64,000 bases of DNA from VRUE01 sp963837735 (GTDB lineage Bacteria; Actinomycetota; Thermoleophilia; Solirubrobacterales; 70-9): assembly GCA_963837735.1 (NCBI GenBank), contig CAWIOM010000016.1, positions 139,484-203,483 on the forward strand. Direction: 5' to 3'. Below, piece after piece: positions 1-8,892 of the stretch. The stretch's first letter is position 1. The number at the start of each line of letters is the position of its first letter. The notes beneath the pieces are model-generated. The model searched no databases, was not told where the DNA came from, and saw nothing but the letters and a program-made list of their open reading frames with translations. The translations under genes and the position numbers were made by a program.

Positions 1-563
1 GCCCCGTCGGCCTCGCCGCGATCCTCACCGCCCGCCTCTACACGCCGGGACGGATCATCTCGATCGACCTGGCCGACGCCAGGCTGGCTCGTGCGGAGCA
101 GTTCGGCGCCGACACGATCATCAACAACGGCACCGAAGACGCCCTGAAGAAGGTGATGGAGCTGAGCGGAGGCCTCGGGGCCGACGTCGCCATAGAGGCC
201 GTCGGCGTCCCCGAGACCTTCGAGCTGGCGGCCACATTGATCCGCCCCGGCGGCCACGTCGCGAATGTCGGCGTCCACGGGAAGGCGGCGGCGCTTCATC
301 TCGAGACGCTTTGGACCCGGGATGTCACGGTGACGACCGGGCTCGTCGACACCAGGACGATTCCGCAGCTGATGCAGCTGGTCACCGACGGACGCCTCGA
401 TCCGACCGCCTTCGCCACCCACCGCTTCGCGCTCAGCGAGACGATGGCGGCCTATGACGTGTTCGCCGATGCTGCCTCCTCCGACGCTCTCAAGGTGGTG
501 TTGACCGGCTCTGCGGATGCGAGTGCGGCGGCGGTCAAGGCCACAGTCGGTGCGACTGCCTGA
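1..563 (+). CDS. Zinc-type (medium-chain) alcohol dehydrogenase, C-terminal part, cut by the left edge
   Basis: The frame is open from base 3 to the TGA at 561-563, so the N-terminal catalytic zinc domain lies outside the window. What remains is the NAD(P)-binding Rossmann half: it opens with PVGLAAILTAR, the end of the glycine-rich turn, then an acidic-ended second strand IISIDL, followed by GADVAIEAVG and RPGGHVANVGVHG, all typical of the MDR superfamily (NAD(P)-dependent alcohol/aldehyde interconversion). The last residues after VVLTGSA are Ala/Val-rich and uninformative. The flavoprotein gene starts 5 bases after the stop, so the two are probably cotranscribed. The substrate cannot be told from this fragment. 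Confidence 0.85.
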   Translation, partial: PVGLAAILTARLYTPGRIISIDLADARLARAEQFGADTIINNGTEDALKKVMELSGGLGADVAIEAVGVPETFELAATLIRPGGHVANVGVHGKAAALHLETLWTRDVTVTTGLVDTRTIPQLMQLVTDGRLDPTAFATHRFALSETMAAYDVFADAASSDALKVVLTGSADASAAAVKATVGATA

Positions 564-568
564 GGCCC

Positions 569-1765
569 ATGGGTAGCCAAGCACAGCCGCAGAGCCGCAA
601 GCCACGTGTCCTGATCGCCGGGGGAGGGGTGGCCGCTCTGGAGGCGATGCTCGCGCTGAGAGAGCTCGCAGGCGACCGAGTGGAGATTGAGCTGCACGCT
701 CCGCGGGCGGACTTCATATACCGGCCCCTCGCGGTCGGCGAGCCATTCCTTGCCGCAGAGCCGATCAAATACGACCTCGCCGAGCTGGCCGACCGGGCCG
801 GCGCAAGGTTCTGCCTCAACAGCGTGGTTGAGGTCGATCCGGTCGCCCGGAACCTCACGACCCATGACGGCGACCAGATCCCCTACGACCATCTGCTGAT
901 CTGCGTCGGCGCGCGGATGCTCGAGGCGGTGCCGGGAACGCAGACATTCTGGGGGGTCAGCGACGAAGGCGGCGTCGTCGAGACGATGCGGCGATTGCGG
1001 GAGGGGGAGCTGCATCGCGTCGTCTTCACAGTTCCCAAGGCGAGCTGGCCCCTGCCGATCTATGAGCTGGCGCTGCTCGCCGATGCCGAACTGACCAAAC
1101 TCGGGAGGAGGAAGGACGCCTCCCTGTCAATCGTCACTCCCGAGGACACGCCTTTGGGGATCTTCGGGGTGGCCGTCGCCGAGCACATCCGAGGTCTGCT
1201 GGCTGAGCGCGACATCGAGCTCGTCGCCGGAGCGCACGCGGTCAAGTTCGACGATGGCCTGCTTCACGTCAGCCCCGGCAAGCCCGTCGAGGCCGACGCG
1301 GTCATCAGCACCCCCCGGATCGAAGGACGGCAGATCGAGGGCCTTCCGACCGACCCCTCAGGGTTCGTCCCGGTCGACGAGTCCAGCCAGGTGACCGGGC
1401 TCGAGCGGGTCTATGCCGCCGGCGACGTGACGGCGTTCCCCCTCAAGCAGGGTGGGATCGCCACTCAGCAGGCCGATGCCGCCGCCGAAGCGATGGCCGC
1501 CGACCTGGGAGCTGAGGTCGAGCCGCAGCCTTTCGACCCTGTCTTGCGGGCGACGCTCTGGACCGGCGCGAAGCCTCGGTTTCTCTACGGCAAGCTGGCC
1601 GGCGGCTTCGGCGAAACATCCACCTTCAGCGACCACGCCCTCTGGGAGCACGAGGGCAAGATCGCCGGCCGCTACCTGGCGCCATTCTTGAATTCCACTC
1701 CCGGCGGCCCTCACCCAGGGTCCGAGCTCGGCCCGAATGCGCTCTCGGCCGCGGAGCCCGGCTAG
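569..1765 (+). CDS. FAD-dependent pyridine nucleotide-disulfide oxidoreductase family protein (NDH-2/SQR-like fold)
   Basis: 398 residues. The N-terminal FAD fold is VLIAGGGVAALEAMLALRE (residues 14-32); the C-terminal FAD signature is VYAAGDVTAFPLKQGGIATQ near residue 280, where the Asp contacts FAD. The overall plan matches type II NADH dehydrogenases and sulfide:quinone reductases. The redox cysteines of true sulfide:quinone reductases are missing: I see only isolated Cys in GARFCLNS and LLICVGAR. It is therefore better called a generic NAD(P)/FAD oxidoreductase, possibly passing electrons to quinone or another small acceptor. It follows the alcohol dehydrogenase by 5 bases. No signal peptide or membrane segment is seen. 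Confidence 0.8.
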   Translation: MGSQAQPQSRKPRVLIAGGGVAALEAMLALRELAGDRVEIELHAPRADFIYRPLAVGEPFLAAEPIKYDLAELADRAGARFCLNSVVEVDPVARNLTTHDGDQIPYDHLLICVGARMLEAVPGTQTFWGVSDEGGVVETMRRLREGELHRVVFTVPKASWPLPIYELALLADAELTKLGRRKDASLSIVTPEDTPLGIFGVAVAEHIRGLLAERDIELVAGAHAVKFDDGLLHVSPGKPVEADAVISTPRIEGRQIEGLPTDPSGFVPVDESSQVTGLERVYAAGDVTAFPLKQGGIATQQADAAAEAMAADLGAEVEPQPFDPVLRATLWTGAKPRFLYGKLAGGFGETSTFSDHALWEHEGKIAGRYLAPFLNSTPGGPHPGSELGPNALSAAEPG

Positions 1766-1782
1766 CGGTTGTTCTTGGTATA

Positions 1783-1856
<74 letters not shown>

Positions 1857-1873
1857 GAGGGGCGGGCATTATC

Positions 1874-3142
1874 TCAGGGCCGCGGGCCGGGGGGAATCTC
1901 GTAGGCCTTGGCGGGCAGCGAGGCCGAGAGGGGGCGGCTGGGCGGGATCGCGCGGCTGAGGGTGGCGCCGGCGCGGTTGCGCTTGATCTTGCGGCCGCTC
2001 CAGAGCCAGCGGATCGGTTCGAGGCGCAGCAGGGCCTGCCAGGTCGCGGTGCCGATCGCGCCGTCGACCTTGAGGCCGTTGGCCTGCTGGAAGTCGCGGA
2101 CGGCGGCGCGGGTGACCTGGCCGTAGATGCCCGTCACCGGGACGTTCTCGCCGGCCGAGCGCAGGTGCTCCTGGGCCCAGACGACGAGGTCTCCCCTGCT
2201 GCCGCGCTTGAGCAGCGGATGGGAGGTGACCGGGCGGTAGCCGAAGACCGGCTTGGTGACCTTCGCCCCCAGGCCGCGCCAGCCGCGGGCCGTCGTCTCC
2301 TGCCAGTCCCACCAGCTCGGCGCCAGGTTCTCGTAGCTGACCGCGAAGCGGCGGAAGCGCTGGATCGATTTGCGCCCGGCGCCGCCGTAGGTCTGGCCCA
2401 GCGGGTACACGGGGTGGCCCCAGAGGCGGTTGAAGAGGAAGGTGTGCTCGTAGACGGCCCGCACCGACGTTTCGATCGCCTTCCAGTACATCTGCGGCTG
2501 GTTGTAGGTGGCGCCGCCGGGGCCGAAGAAGACCGAGTAGGGGAAGGACGGGTGGTAGTCGACGTAGGGGAAGCCGGCCAGCGAGAGCGGGTATTCGGGC
2601 CCGATCCGGGCGCGCAGGGCGCGGATGTAGCGGTCGGCCGCGGCGTACTTGCCCTCGTAGCTGCCCTCGGCGTCGATCACCAGGCAGTCGGCGCCGCGCT
2701 TGACCGAGGCCGCGCCGACCCGGGCCTCGGCGACCGGGCTGTCGCCGTAGACGAACTGCCAGGCGCAGACGTCGATCCCCGCCGCGTGGAACGTTTCCAC
2801 CATCGAGGTCGTGAACTGGCTCCAGACGCTGCCCGCGTCGCCGCTCTTGATGTAGAGCGTGCCGATCCCATAGCGCTTCGCCTTGGCGATGATCCGCGGC
2901 AGGCTGCCGCCCTCGGACTTCTCGATGTACCAGATCCACATCCCCTGGCGGTCGAACGGCGTGCTGCCGGCCGGCGCCGCGACCGGCACCGCCGGAGGTT
3001 CGCCGAATTCCCCCGCGCCGCCGGTTTCGGCGGAGGCCGCGGAGGGCATGGCGGCGATCGCCAGGACGGAGAGGATCGCCGCGAGCGCCGGACGGATGCC
3101 CGGCACCGGAGTGCGCTTGGCGCTCACAGCGATTCGAAACAC
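1874..3142 (-). CDS. Secreted protein with N-terminal TIM-barrel-like domain and C-terminal peptidoglycan-binding domain
   Basis: A GTG at 3142 (GGGGGA just upstream) gives a 422-residue protein starting with basic residues, then a hydrophobic stretch ending PSAASA, a classical signal peptide. This start leaves about 100 bases to the divergent deacetylase; an ATG at 3196 would put 18 odd residues before the signal. The middle (MWIWYIEKSEGG, GIGTLYIKSGD, GIDVCAWQFVYGD, ADCLVIDAEGSYEGK, YPLSLAGFPYVDYHP) looks like an (alpha/beta)8 glycoside-hydrolase-like fold. Around residues 305-370 a PG_binding_1 domain is recognisable (LLKRGSRGDLVVWAQEHLRS, IYGQVTRAAVRDFQQANGLK, VDGAIGTATWQAL). Probably acts at the cell wall; enzymatic activity is inference. 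Confidence 0.75.
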   Translation of the reverse strand: MFRIAVSAKRTPVPGIRPALAAILSVLAIAAMPSAASAETGGAGEFGEPPAVPVAAPAGSTPFDRQGMWIWYIEKSEGGSLPRIIAKAKRYGIGTLYIKSGDAGSVWSQFTTSMVETFHAAGIDVCAWQFVYGDSPVAEARVGAASVKRGADCLVIDAEGSYEGKYAAADRYIRALRARIGPEYPLSLAGFPYVDYHPSFPYSVFFGPGGATYNQPQMYWKAIETSVRAVYEHTFLFNRLWGHPVYPLGQTYGGAGRKSIQRFRRFAVSYENLAPSWWDWQETTARGWRGLGAKVTKPVFGYRPVTSHPLLKRGSRGDLVVWAQEHLRSAGENVPVTGIYGQVTRAAVRDFQQANGLKVDGAIGTATWQALLRLEPIRWLWSGRKIKRNRAGATLSRAIPPSRPLSASLPAKAYEIPPGPRP

Positions 3143-3240
3143 GGTATCCCCCGAGCCGCTGCGGTCGGGAAATCTAAAGCTTTGGCGGCCACGCAACTAG
3201 TATGCGGCGTGCCCGCTGCCGAGGCCGTCAGGAAGCCGAA

Positions 3241-4520
3241 TTGAGCATTTTTCGCAAGATCTTGTGCATTGCCGCGCTCGTGGCGACGGCGATCACGGCC
3301 CTCGGCACCCCGCAGGCGGGGGCACGAGCGCAGGCGCCCGAACTCGCGCGGGTGGCGCTCTCGCAGGCCGGCGAGAGCCTGATCGCGACGATCCGCACCG
3401 CGAGGCCGGTGCCGCTGGCGGCCCTCGACCCCCAGCCCAACGTCAGGGACGAGGCGTCCGCATACCTCTGCCTCGAGCTGCGGCGGCGCGGTTCCGGGGG
3501 CGGGCGGCGCCTCTGCCTCGGCGGCAGCAGCGCCCACCGCCGGGTCGGGCTCGAGCTCCTCAACGCCGGCGGTCGGACGACCGCGAGGCGGATGGTGGGG
3601 GCGCGCGTCAGGCGCCCCAGCTCCCGCAAGCTCGTGCTCTCCCTCCTCCCCGGCGCGGCGGGGCTCACGCCCCACCGCTACGAGTGGCGGGCGCGGGTCA
3701 GCCGGGGCGGGCACTGCGGCCGGCCGCCGGCCGCCTGCGCGCAGAGCCTCCCGGCCCGCGGCTCGCTCCATTTCCGGCTGCGGCCGGTGCGCGCGGTCGG
3801 CTGCACCGGCGCCGCTTCGGTCCTCGACCGCAACGGGCCGCGCAACCGCAACGTCGTCGCCCTCACCTTCGACGACGGGCCGAGCGACTACACGCCGGCC
3901 TTTCTCGACGTCCTGCGCCAAAAGCACGTCGACGGAACCTTCTTCGAGATCGGCCAGGAGATGCCGGGCCGCGAGGAGACGATGCGCCGCATCCTCAGCG
4001 AAGGCAGTGAGATCGGCAACCACACGATGCACCACGCGTTCTTCCCCGGCTACGCCGAAATCGCCGGGGCCAGCGCCCTGATCGAGTCCGCCACGCACTT
4101 CAGGCCCGAGATCGGCAACCACACGATGCACCACGCGTTCTTCCCCGGCTACTCCGAAATCGCCGGAGCCAGCGCCCTGATCGAGTCCTCCACGCACTTC
4201 AGGCCTGCCTCTTCCGCCCGCCCGGCGGCGGCGTCGACTCCTCTGTGATCGCCAACGCCGGCGCTCTCGGGATGAGGACGATCACCTGGGACGTCGACCC
4301 CAGCGACTGGACGAGCCCCGGCAGCGGCGCCGTCTACAGCCGTGTCGTCGATGCGACGCGGGCCGGCTCGATCATCCTCATGCACGACGGCGGCGGCAAC
4401 CGCAGCGGGACGCTGGCGGCGCTGCCCTCGATCATCGACACGCTGCGGGCACGCGGCTACGGCTTCGCGACCGTCAGCGAGCTGCTCGGCCAGCGGCTGC
4501 TCTACAGGCCCTACGGGTGA
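3241..4520 (+). CDS. Polysaccharide deacetylase (NodB homology domain), secreted, frameshifted near 4206
   Basis: The preferred start is TTG 3241, with AGGAAG six bases upstream and directly before a signal peptide (FRKILCIAALVATAITALG); ATG 3202 is in frame but adds 13 poor residues. After an Arg-rich linker of about 190 residues comes a NodB domain: motif 1 LTFDDGPSD, motif 2 GNHTMHH (metal His), motif 3 RPPGGG, motif 4 WDVDPSDW, motif 5 ILMHDGG. Such enzymes remove N- or O-acetyl groups from chitin-like or peptidoglycan sugars. Motifs 1-2 and 3-5 lie in different frames: 1280 bases equals 426 codons plus 2, so one base is missing at about 4206. A 99-base block carrying motif 2 is duplicated just before that point. 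Pseudogene or assembly error. Confidence 0.85.
4009..4206 (+). repeat. 99-bp in-frame tandem duplication inside the deacetylase gene
   Basis: Bases 4009-4107 and 4108-4206 are the same 33-codon block (starting GAGATCGGCAACC) with four substitutions (G/T, G/A, G/T, C/T). It repeats NodB motif 2 with its HxxxH-type metal site. The reading frame breaks exactly at the downstream junction of copy 2. Confidence 0.95.
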
Positions 4521-4524
4521 GCGC

Positions 4525-5727
4525 GTGGACCCGCGGAACCGGCTCGCGCGCGTCCTCCTCACACTCCTCCTGAGGCGGCTGCGGGCCGGGAAGATCGAGC
4601 TGGTCGAAGGCGGGCTACGGCGCAGCTTCGGGCCCGAGGACGCCGATCTCCGCGCCACGGTCACCGTTCGCGACCCGGCCGCCTGGCGGGCCCTGCTCAG
4701 CGGCAGCGTCGGGCTCGGCGAGGCCTACGTCGACGGCCTCTGGGAGACCGACGACCTCGTCGCCCTGATGCGGATCGCCGCCCGCGAGTTGCGCCACCTC
4801 GACGGCCTGCGCGGCCTCGTCGCCCGCCCCCGCGGGCTCGCCCACCGCCTCCGCCGCCTCGTTCCCGATAACTCCCGGGCCGGCGCCCGCCGCCACATCT
4901 CCGCCCACTACGACCTCGGCAACGACCTCTTCGCCTCCTTCCTCGACGAGCGGATGATGTACTCCTGCGCCTACTTCCCGGAGCAGGAGACGAGCTTGGA
5001 GGAAGCGCAACTGGAGAAGCTGGGGCGGATCTGCTCGCGGCTGGGGCTCGGGCCCGAGAACCACCTGCTCGAGATCGGCACCGGCTGGGGCGGGCTGGCG
5101 ATCCATGCCGCCCGCGAGCACGGATGCCGGGTGACGACGACGACGATCTCCCGCGAGCAGCGCGAGCTGGCCGAGCGCCGGGTGGCCGATGCCGGGCTCG
5201 AGGGCCGGGTCACCGTCCTCTTCGAGGACTACCGCGACCTCGAGGGCCGCTACGACAGGCTCGTCTCGGTCGAGATGATCGAGGCGGTCGGCTGGCAGCA
5301 CTTCGACGAGTTCTTCCGCCGCTGCGACGAGCTGCTCACCGACGACGGCCTGATGCTGTTGCAGGCGATCACGATCGACGACGACCTCTACGAGATCGAG
5401 AAGGGCGCCCGCAGCTTCGCCAACACCCACGTCTTCCCCGGCGGCTGCCTGCCATCCGAGCAGCTGATCGCCTCCTGCATCGCCCGCGACACCGAGATGC
5501 GCCAGGTCTGGGCCGAGGACATCACCGAGCACTACCCGCTCACCCTCGCCGCCTGGCGGGAGCGCTTCCTCGGCGCCTGGGAGCGGCTGCGGGCCCGCGG
5601 CTACGACGAGCGCTTCCGCCGCCTCTGGGCCTTCTACCTGAGCTCCTCGGAGGCCGGCTTCCGCGAGCGACGGATCGGCGACCTGCAGGCGCTGTTCGCG
5701 AAGCCGGCCTGGCCGGGGTGGCGTTGA
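4525..5727 (+). CDS. cfa: Cyclopropane-fatty-acyl-phospholipid synthase family SAM-dependent methyltransferase
   Basis: GTG 4525 lies 4 bases after the deacetylase stop and gives 400 residues, the usual length. N-terminal region with GLGEAYVDGLWETDDL and the family signature ISAHYDLGNDLFASFLDE before MMYSCAYF. The SAM-binding motif I is LLEIGTGWGGLAIHAA. EDYRDLEG and VSVEMIEAVG with the catalytic-loop Glu, then LLQAITIDD and HVFPGGCLPS, are all CFA hallmarks. The family adds a methylene bridge from S-adenosylmethionine to cis double bonds of membrane phospholipid acyl chains, or makes related methyl-branched fatty acids as in mycobacteria and relatives. The next gene overlaps its end, so it is an operon member. 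Confidence 0.9.
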   Translation: MDPRNRLARVLLTLLLRRLRAGKIELVEGGLRRSFGPEDADLRATVTVRDPAAWRALLSGSVGLGEAYVDGLWETDDLVALMRIAARELRHLDGLRGLVARPRGLAHRLRRLVPDNSRAGARRHISAHYDLGNDLFASFLDERMMYSCAYFPEQETSLEEAQLEKLGRICSRLGLGPENHLLEIGTGWGGLAIHAAREHGCRVTTTTISREQRELAERRVADAGLEGRVTVLFEDYRDLEGRYDRLVSVEMIEAVGWQHFDEFFRRCDELLTDDGLMLLQAITIDDDLYEIEKGARSFANTHVFPGGCLPSEQLIASCIARDTEMRQVWAEDITEHYPLTLAAWRERFLGAWERLRARGYDERFRRLWAFYLSSSEAGFRERRIGDLQALFAKPAWPGWR

Positions 5728-6524
5728 CACCCGCCGGCGCAGGGCGCGAGCCGCTCCTCCTCCTCCACGGCCTCGGCGGCAGCCGCGTCGTCTGGGAGCC
5801 CGTCGTCGGCCTGCTCGAGGCCGAACGCGAGGTGATCGTGCTCGACCTGCCGGGCTTCGGCCGGGCGCCGGCCCTGCCCGACGGGGTCGAGCCGAGCCCG
5901 GTCAACCTGGCGGCCGCAGTCAGGGCGCGTTGCGAGGAGCTCGGGATCGGGCGCCCGCACGTCGCCGGCAACAGCCTCGGCGGCTGGGTGGCGCTGGAAA
6001 TGGGCCGCGAGGGCGGGGCCGCCTCGGTCACCGCCATCTCCCCGGCGGGGCTCTGGAAGCAGCCGCTCGGCCCGCGACGGCGGGACCCCCACCGCCTGGC
6101 CGGCCGGGTGCGCCCGCTGGTATCGCTGGCGCTGCGCCTGCGGCGCCCGCGAGAGGCGATGCTGCGGACCTTCGCCGCCCGTCCCGAGCGGATCCCGTTC
6201 GCCGCGGGCCGCGAGCTGGTCCTCGGCTGGATCGACGCCAGCGGCTACCGCGGTGCGAACAGGGCGATGCGCACCCATCTCTTCGACCCCGCCGGCTACC
6301 CCGAGGACGTGCCCGTGACGATCGCCTGGGGAGAGCTCGACCGCCTCGTCGGCCCGCCGAAGGCCGGCCGCCGCCCGGCCGGGGCCCGCTTCCTCACCCT
6401 GCCCGACGTCGGCCACACGCCGACCTGGGACGACCCGGAGCTGATCGCACGGGTGCTGCTCGAGGGCAGCTCGTCTGGGAGAGTTGAGGAGGCAAGCCCG
6501 CAACCAGGAGGAGGCGTTCAGTGA
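5718..6524 (+). CDS. Alpha/beta hydrolase
   Basis: GTG 5718 overlaps the end of the CFA synthase gene by 10 bases and starts directly before the first strand, giving 268 residues. Canonical fold: oxyanion loop LLLLHGLGGSR (about residues 13-23), nucleophile elbow GNSLGG with the Ser, acid in WGELDRLVG, and the catalytic His in DVGHTPTWDDP near the C-terminus. Substrate unknown; the position between a lipid-modifying enzyme and a metallo-hydrolase suggests lipid or ester metabolism, but that is only context. The stop at 6522-6524 overlaps the next GTG, so translation is probably coupled. Confidence 0.88.
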   Translation: MALTPAGAGREPLLLLHGLGGSRVVWEPVVGLLEAEREVIVLDLPGFGRAPALPDGVEPSPVNLAAAVRARCEELGIGRPHVAGNSLGGWVALEMGREGGAASVTAISPAGLWKQPLGPRRRDPHRLAGRVRPLVSLALRLRRPREAMLRTFAARPERIPFAAGRELVLGWIDASGYRGANRAMRTHLFDPAGYPEDVPVTIAWGELDRLVGPPKAGRRPAGARFLTLPDVGHTPTWDDPELIARVLLEGSSSGRVEEASPQPGGGVQ

Positions 6525-7268
6525 TCGTCGAGAGGACCGAGAACCCGCAGTGGCTGTCGAACGCCTACCTGGTCGCCGACGGGGCCGGCGGCAAGGGGGT
6601 GCTGATCGACGGCAACGACGACCTCGGGCCGCTGCTCGAGAAGGCCGAGAGCCGAGGGCGTCGAGATCACCCACATCCTCATCACCCACCCTCACATCGA
6701 CCACATCGCCGGCCTCGCCGAGGCGCAGGAGAAGCTCGGCGGCGTGCCCGCCGTCGCCCACGCCGAGGCGGCAGCCGAGATCGAGGGCCTGGAGATCGCG
6801 GAGACGATCGCCGACGGCGGGACGCTGCGCACCGGCGACCTCGAGATCGAGGCGATCCTCACCCCCGGGCACGCGGCCGGCCACGTCGCCTTCCTCGTCG
6901 ACGACACCGACGTCTTCACCGCCGACGTCCTCTTCAAGGGCACGGTGGGCGGCACGATGGCCCCCGGCGCCAGCGGCATCGACGACCTGCGGGGCTCGGT
7001 GATGCGGTTGATGGAGCTGCCGCCGGAGACCGTCGTCCACCCCGGCCACCGCGAGCCGACGACGATCGGCGCGGAGCTCGAGGGCAACCCCTTCGTGCAG
7101 GTCTGGAAGGGCGCCGCCGAGACCGGCGCCGAGCAGGTCACCGTCTGGGGGCGGCCGGCGACGCTGAAGCTCTGGGCGCCCGACTACGACGGCGGCAACA
7201 AGGCCTGGGTCGCCTTCGGCGACAGCGGCGAGGAGGCGATCGTCGGCGGCTCGCAGGTCGAGCGCTAG
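6521..7268 (+). CDS. Metallo-beta-lactamase-fold hydrolase, frameshifted near 6655
   Basis: GTG 6521 overlaps the preceding stop (GTGA) and follows an AGGAGG. Residues 1-45 (ENPQWLSNAYLVADGAGGKG, VLIDGNDD) are the normal first sheet. The zinc motif THPHIDH (HxHxDH) is in the next frame, followed by LTPGHAAGHVAFLV (third ligand), FTADVLFKGTVGG (Asp ligand) and VVHPGHREPTT. The length 748 = 249 codons + 1 base means one extra base around 6650-6657. With the frame repaired this is a complete glyoxalase II-like hydrolase. Natural substrate unknown. The domain-level conservation on both sides of the shift argues for a recent mutation or sequencing indel. Confidence 0.8.
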
Positions 7269-7328
7269 ACGAATGTCCGAGACGCAGGAGACAAGATCTC
7301 GCTTGAATTCTGCGTTCTGTCTTCTACG

Positions 7329-8880
7329 GTGACGATGGGCATGGAGCTGACAGCGCTCCCGGTGGGGGACATCAAAGAATTCGCGTTCGACTGGTACCCG
7401 GTCTTCGGGGTCTTCTTCATGTTCGCGCTGATGCTCATCTTCCTCTCGCTGCTGCGCAGCACGATGAGCAAAACCAAGCCGGAAACGGTGAAGGCGAGCA
7501 AGACCCACCCGGTCCTCTGGGAGGAGGTGCAGGGGGTCGACGCCGCCAAGGACGAGCTGATGGACGTCACCGCCTGGCTCAAGGATCCCGACCGCTTCAA
7601 GGCGCTCGGCGCCCGGGCTCCGCGCGGAGTCCTCCTCTTCGGCCCGCCGGGAACCGGCAAGACGATGCTGGCCCGCGCCGTCGCCGCCCAGGCGGGGGTC
7701 GACTTCTTCTCCGCCTCGGGCTCGAGCTTCGTCGAGATGTTCGTCGGCCGCGGGGCCGCCCGCATCCGCCGCCTCTTCAAAGAAGCCCGCAAGTCCGGGC
7801 GCGCGGTGATCTTCATCGACGAGCTCGACGCGATCGGCGGCGCCCGCTCCGGCGGCGAGGGCGGCTCGAGCGAGCGCGAGCAGGCACTCAACCAGCTTCT
7901 CGTCGAGCTCGACGGTTTCGAGCGCGCCAAAGGGACGGTGATCGTGATCGCCGCCTCCAACCACGTCGACAAGCTCGACCGGGCGCTGCTGCGGCCGGGC
8001 CGCTTCGACCGCCAGGTGCTGGTCAGCCCGCCCGACCGCGACGGCCGCGAGGCGATCCTCCGCGCCCACGCCAAGGGCATGCCGCTGGGGCCCGACCTCG
8101 ACCTCCGCGACGTCGCCCGCAAGACGATCGGGATGACCGGCGCCCAGCTCGCCAACGCGCTCAACGAGGGCGCGATCATCGCCGGGCGCGCCGGGCGCAT
8201 CGGCGATGGCCCGGGAAGACCTCGACGAGGCGCTGCTGCGCCAGTCGGTCGGCTCGCAGCAGGCGCGGGCCCTGAACACCCGCGAGCGCCGGATCATCGC
8301 CTACCACGAGGCGGGCCACGCCCTCTGCCGGCACCTGGCCGGCGGCGACCCGCCGGAGATCCTCAGCATCGTCCCGCGCGGGCCGGCGCTCGGGTTCGTC
8401 GCCTTCTCGCCCGAGGAAGACAGCTACCTGGAATCCCGCGAGGAGCTGAAAGCCGAGATAGTCGCCGCACTCGGCGGCCGGGCCGCCGAGGAAGAGGTCT
8501 TCGGCACCTCGTTCTCGGGCGCGGTCGGCGACCTCGCCAAGGTGCACGCGATCTGCAAGCAGATGGTCCGCGAGTTCGGGATGGGCGTCGCGCTCGACGC
8601 CGAAGGCGCGCCCCCGATCGCCCTGCCGACCGGCGACTACGACCTCTCCGACAGGACTCGCCGCGACGTCGACGTCGCCGCGATGATGCTCGCCCGCGAC
8701 GCTCACCGGCGGGCCCGCCGGCTGCTGGCGGAAAACCGCAAATGCCTCGACGACCTGGCCGCAAACGCGCTCGAGCGAGAGACCCTCTCACGCGAGGAGC
8801 TGCTCGAGATCTTCGTCGCCCACGACGCTCTCGACGGAAACGCGTCGGAGCCGATCGCCGAGGACACCGCGGCGCGCTAG
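7329..8880 (+). CDS. ftsH: ATP-dependent zinc metalloprotease FtsH, compact single-membrane-segment form, frameshifted near 8195
   Basis: Starts at GTG 7329 or ATG 7335. One hydrophobic segment (YPVFGVFFMFALMLIFLSLL, residues 23-42) replaces the usual two segments and periplasmic domain. AAA+ part: Walker A GPPGTGKT (105-112), Walker B AVIFIDELDAIGG, second region of homology ALLRPGRFDRQV. The peptidase with the zinc motif HEAGH (about 8308-8322) and the later Asp in SGAVGDLAK is one frame over; 1552 bases = 517 codons + 1, so one extra base lies at about 8190-8200 between GRAGRIG and MAREDLDEAL. FtsH degrades membrane and regulatory proteins using ATP. Repaired length is about 516 residues, shorter than the usual 600-700. 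Confidence 0.88.
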
Positions 8881-8892
8881 CCTTCGGCGACC

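Noticed and set aside
569..1765. Sulfide:quinone oxidoreductase.
   Set aside because: The fold fits, but the conserved redox cysteines are absent; only two isolated Cys occur.
5634..8297. Very long open frames on the strand opposite to real genes, e.g. about 880 codons antisense to the hydrolase/FtsH region, and others over 300 codons across 2165-3244, 13346-15670 and 16506-19856.
   Set aside because: Composition is Arg/Ala/Gly/Asp-rich without domain motifs, and the sense strand carries clear conserved genes. This is the usual shadow effect of high-GC codon bias.
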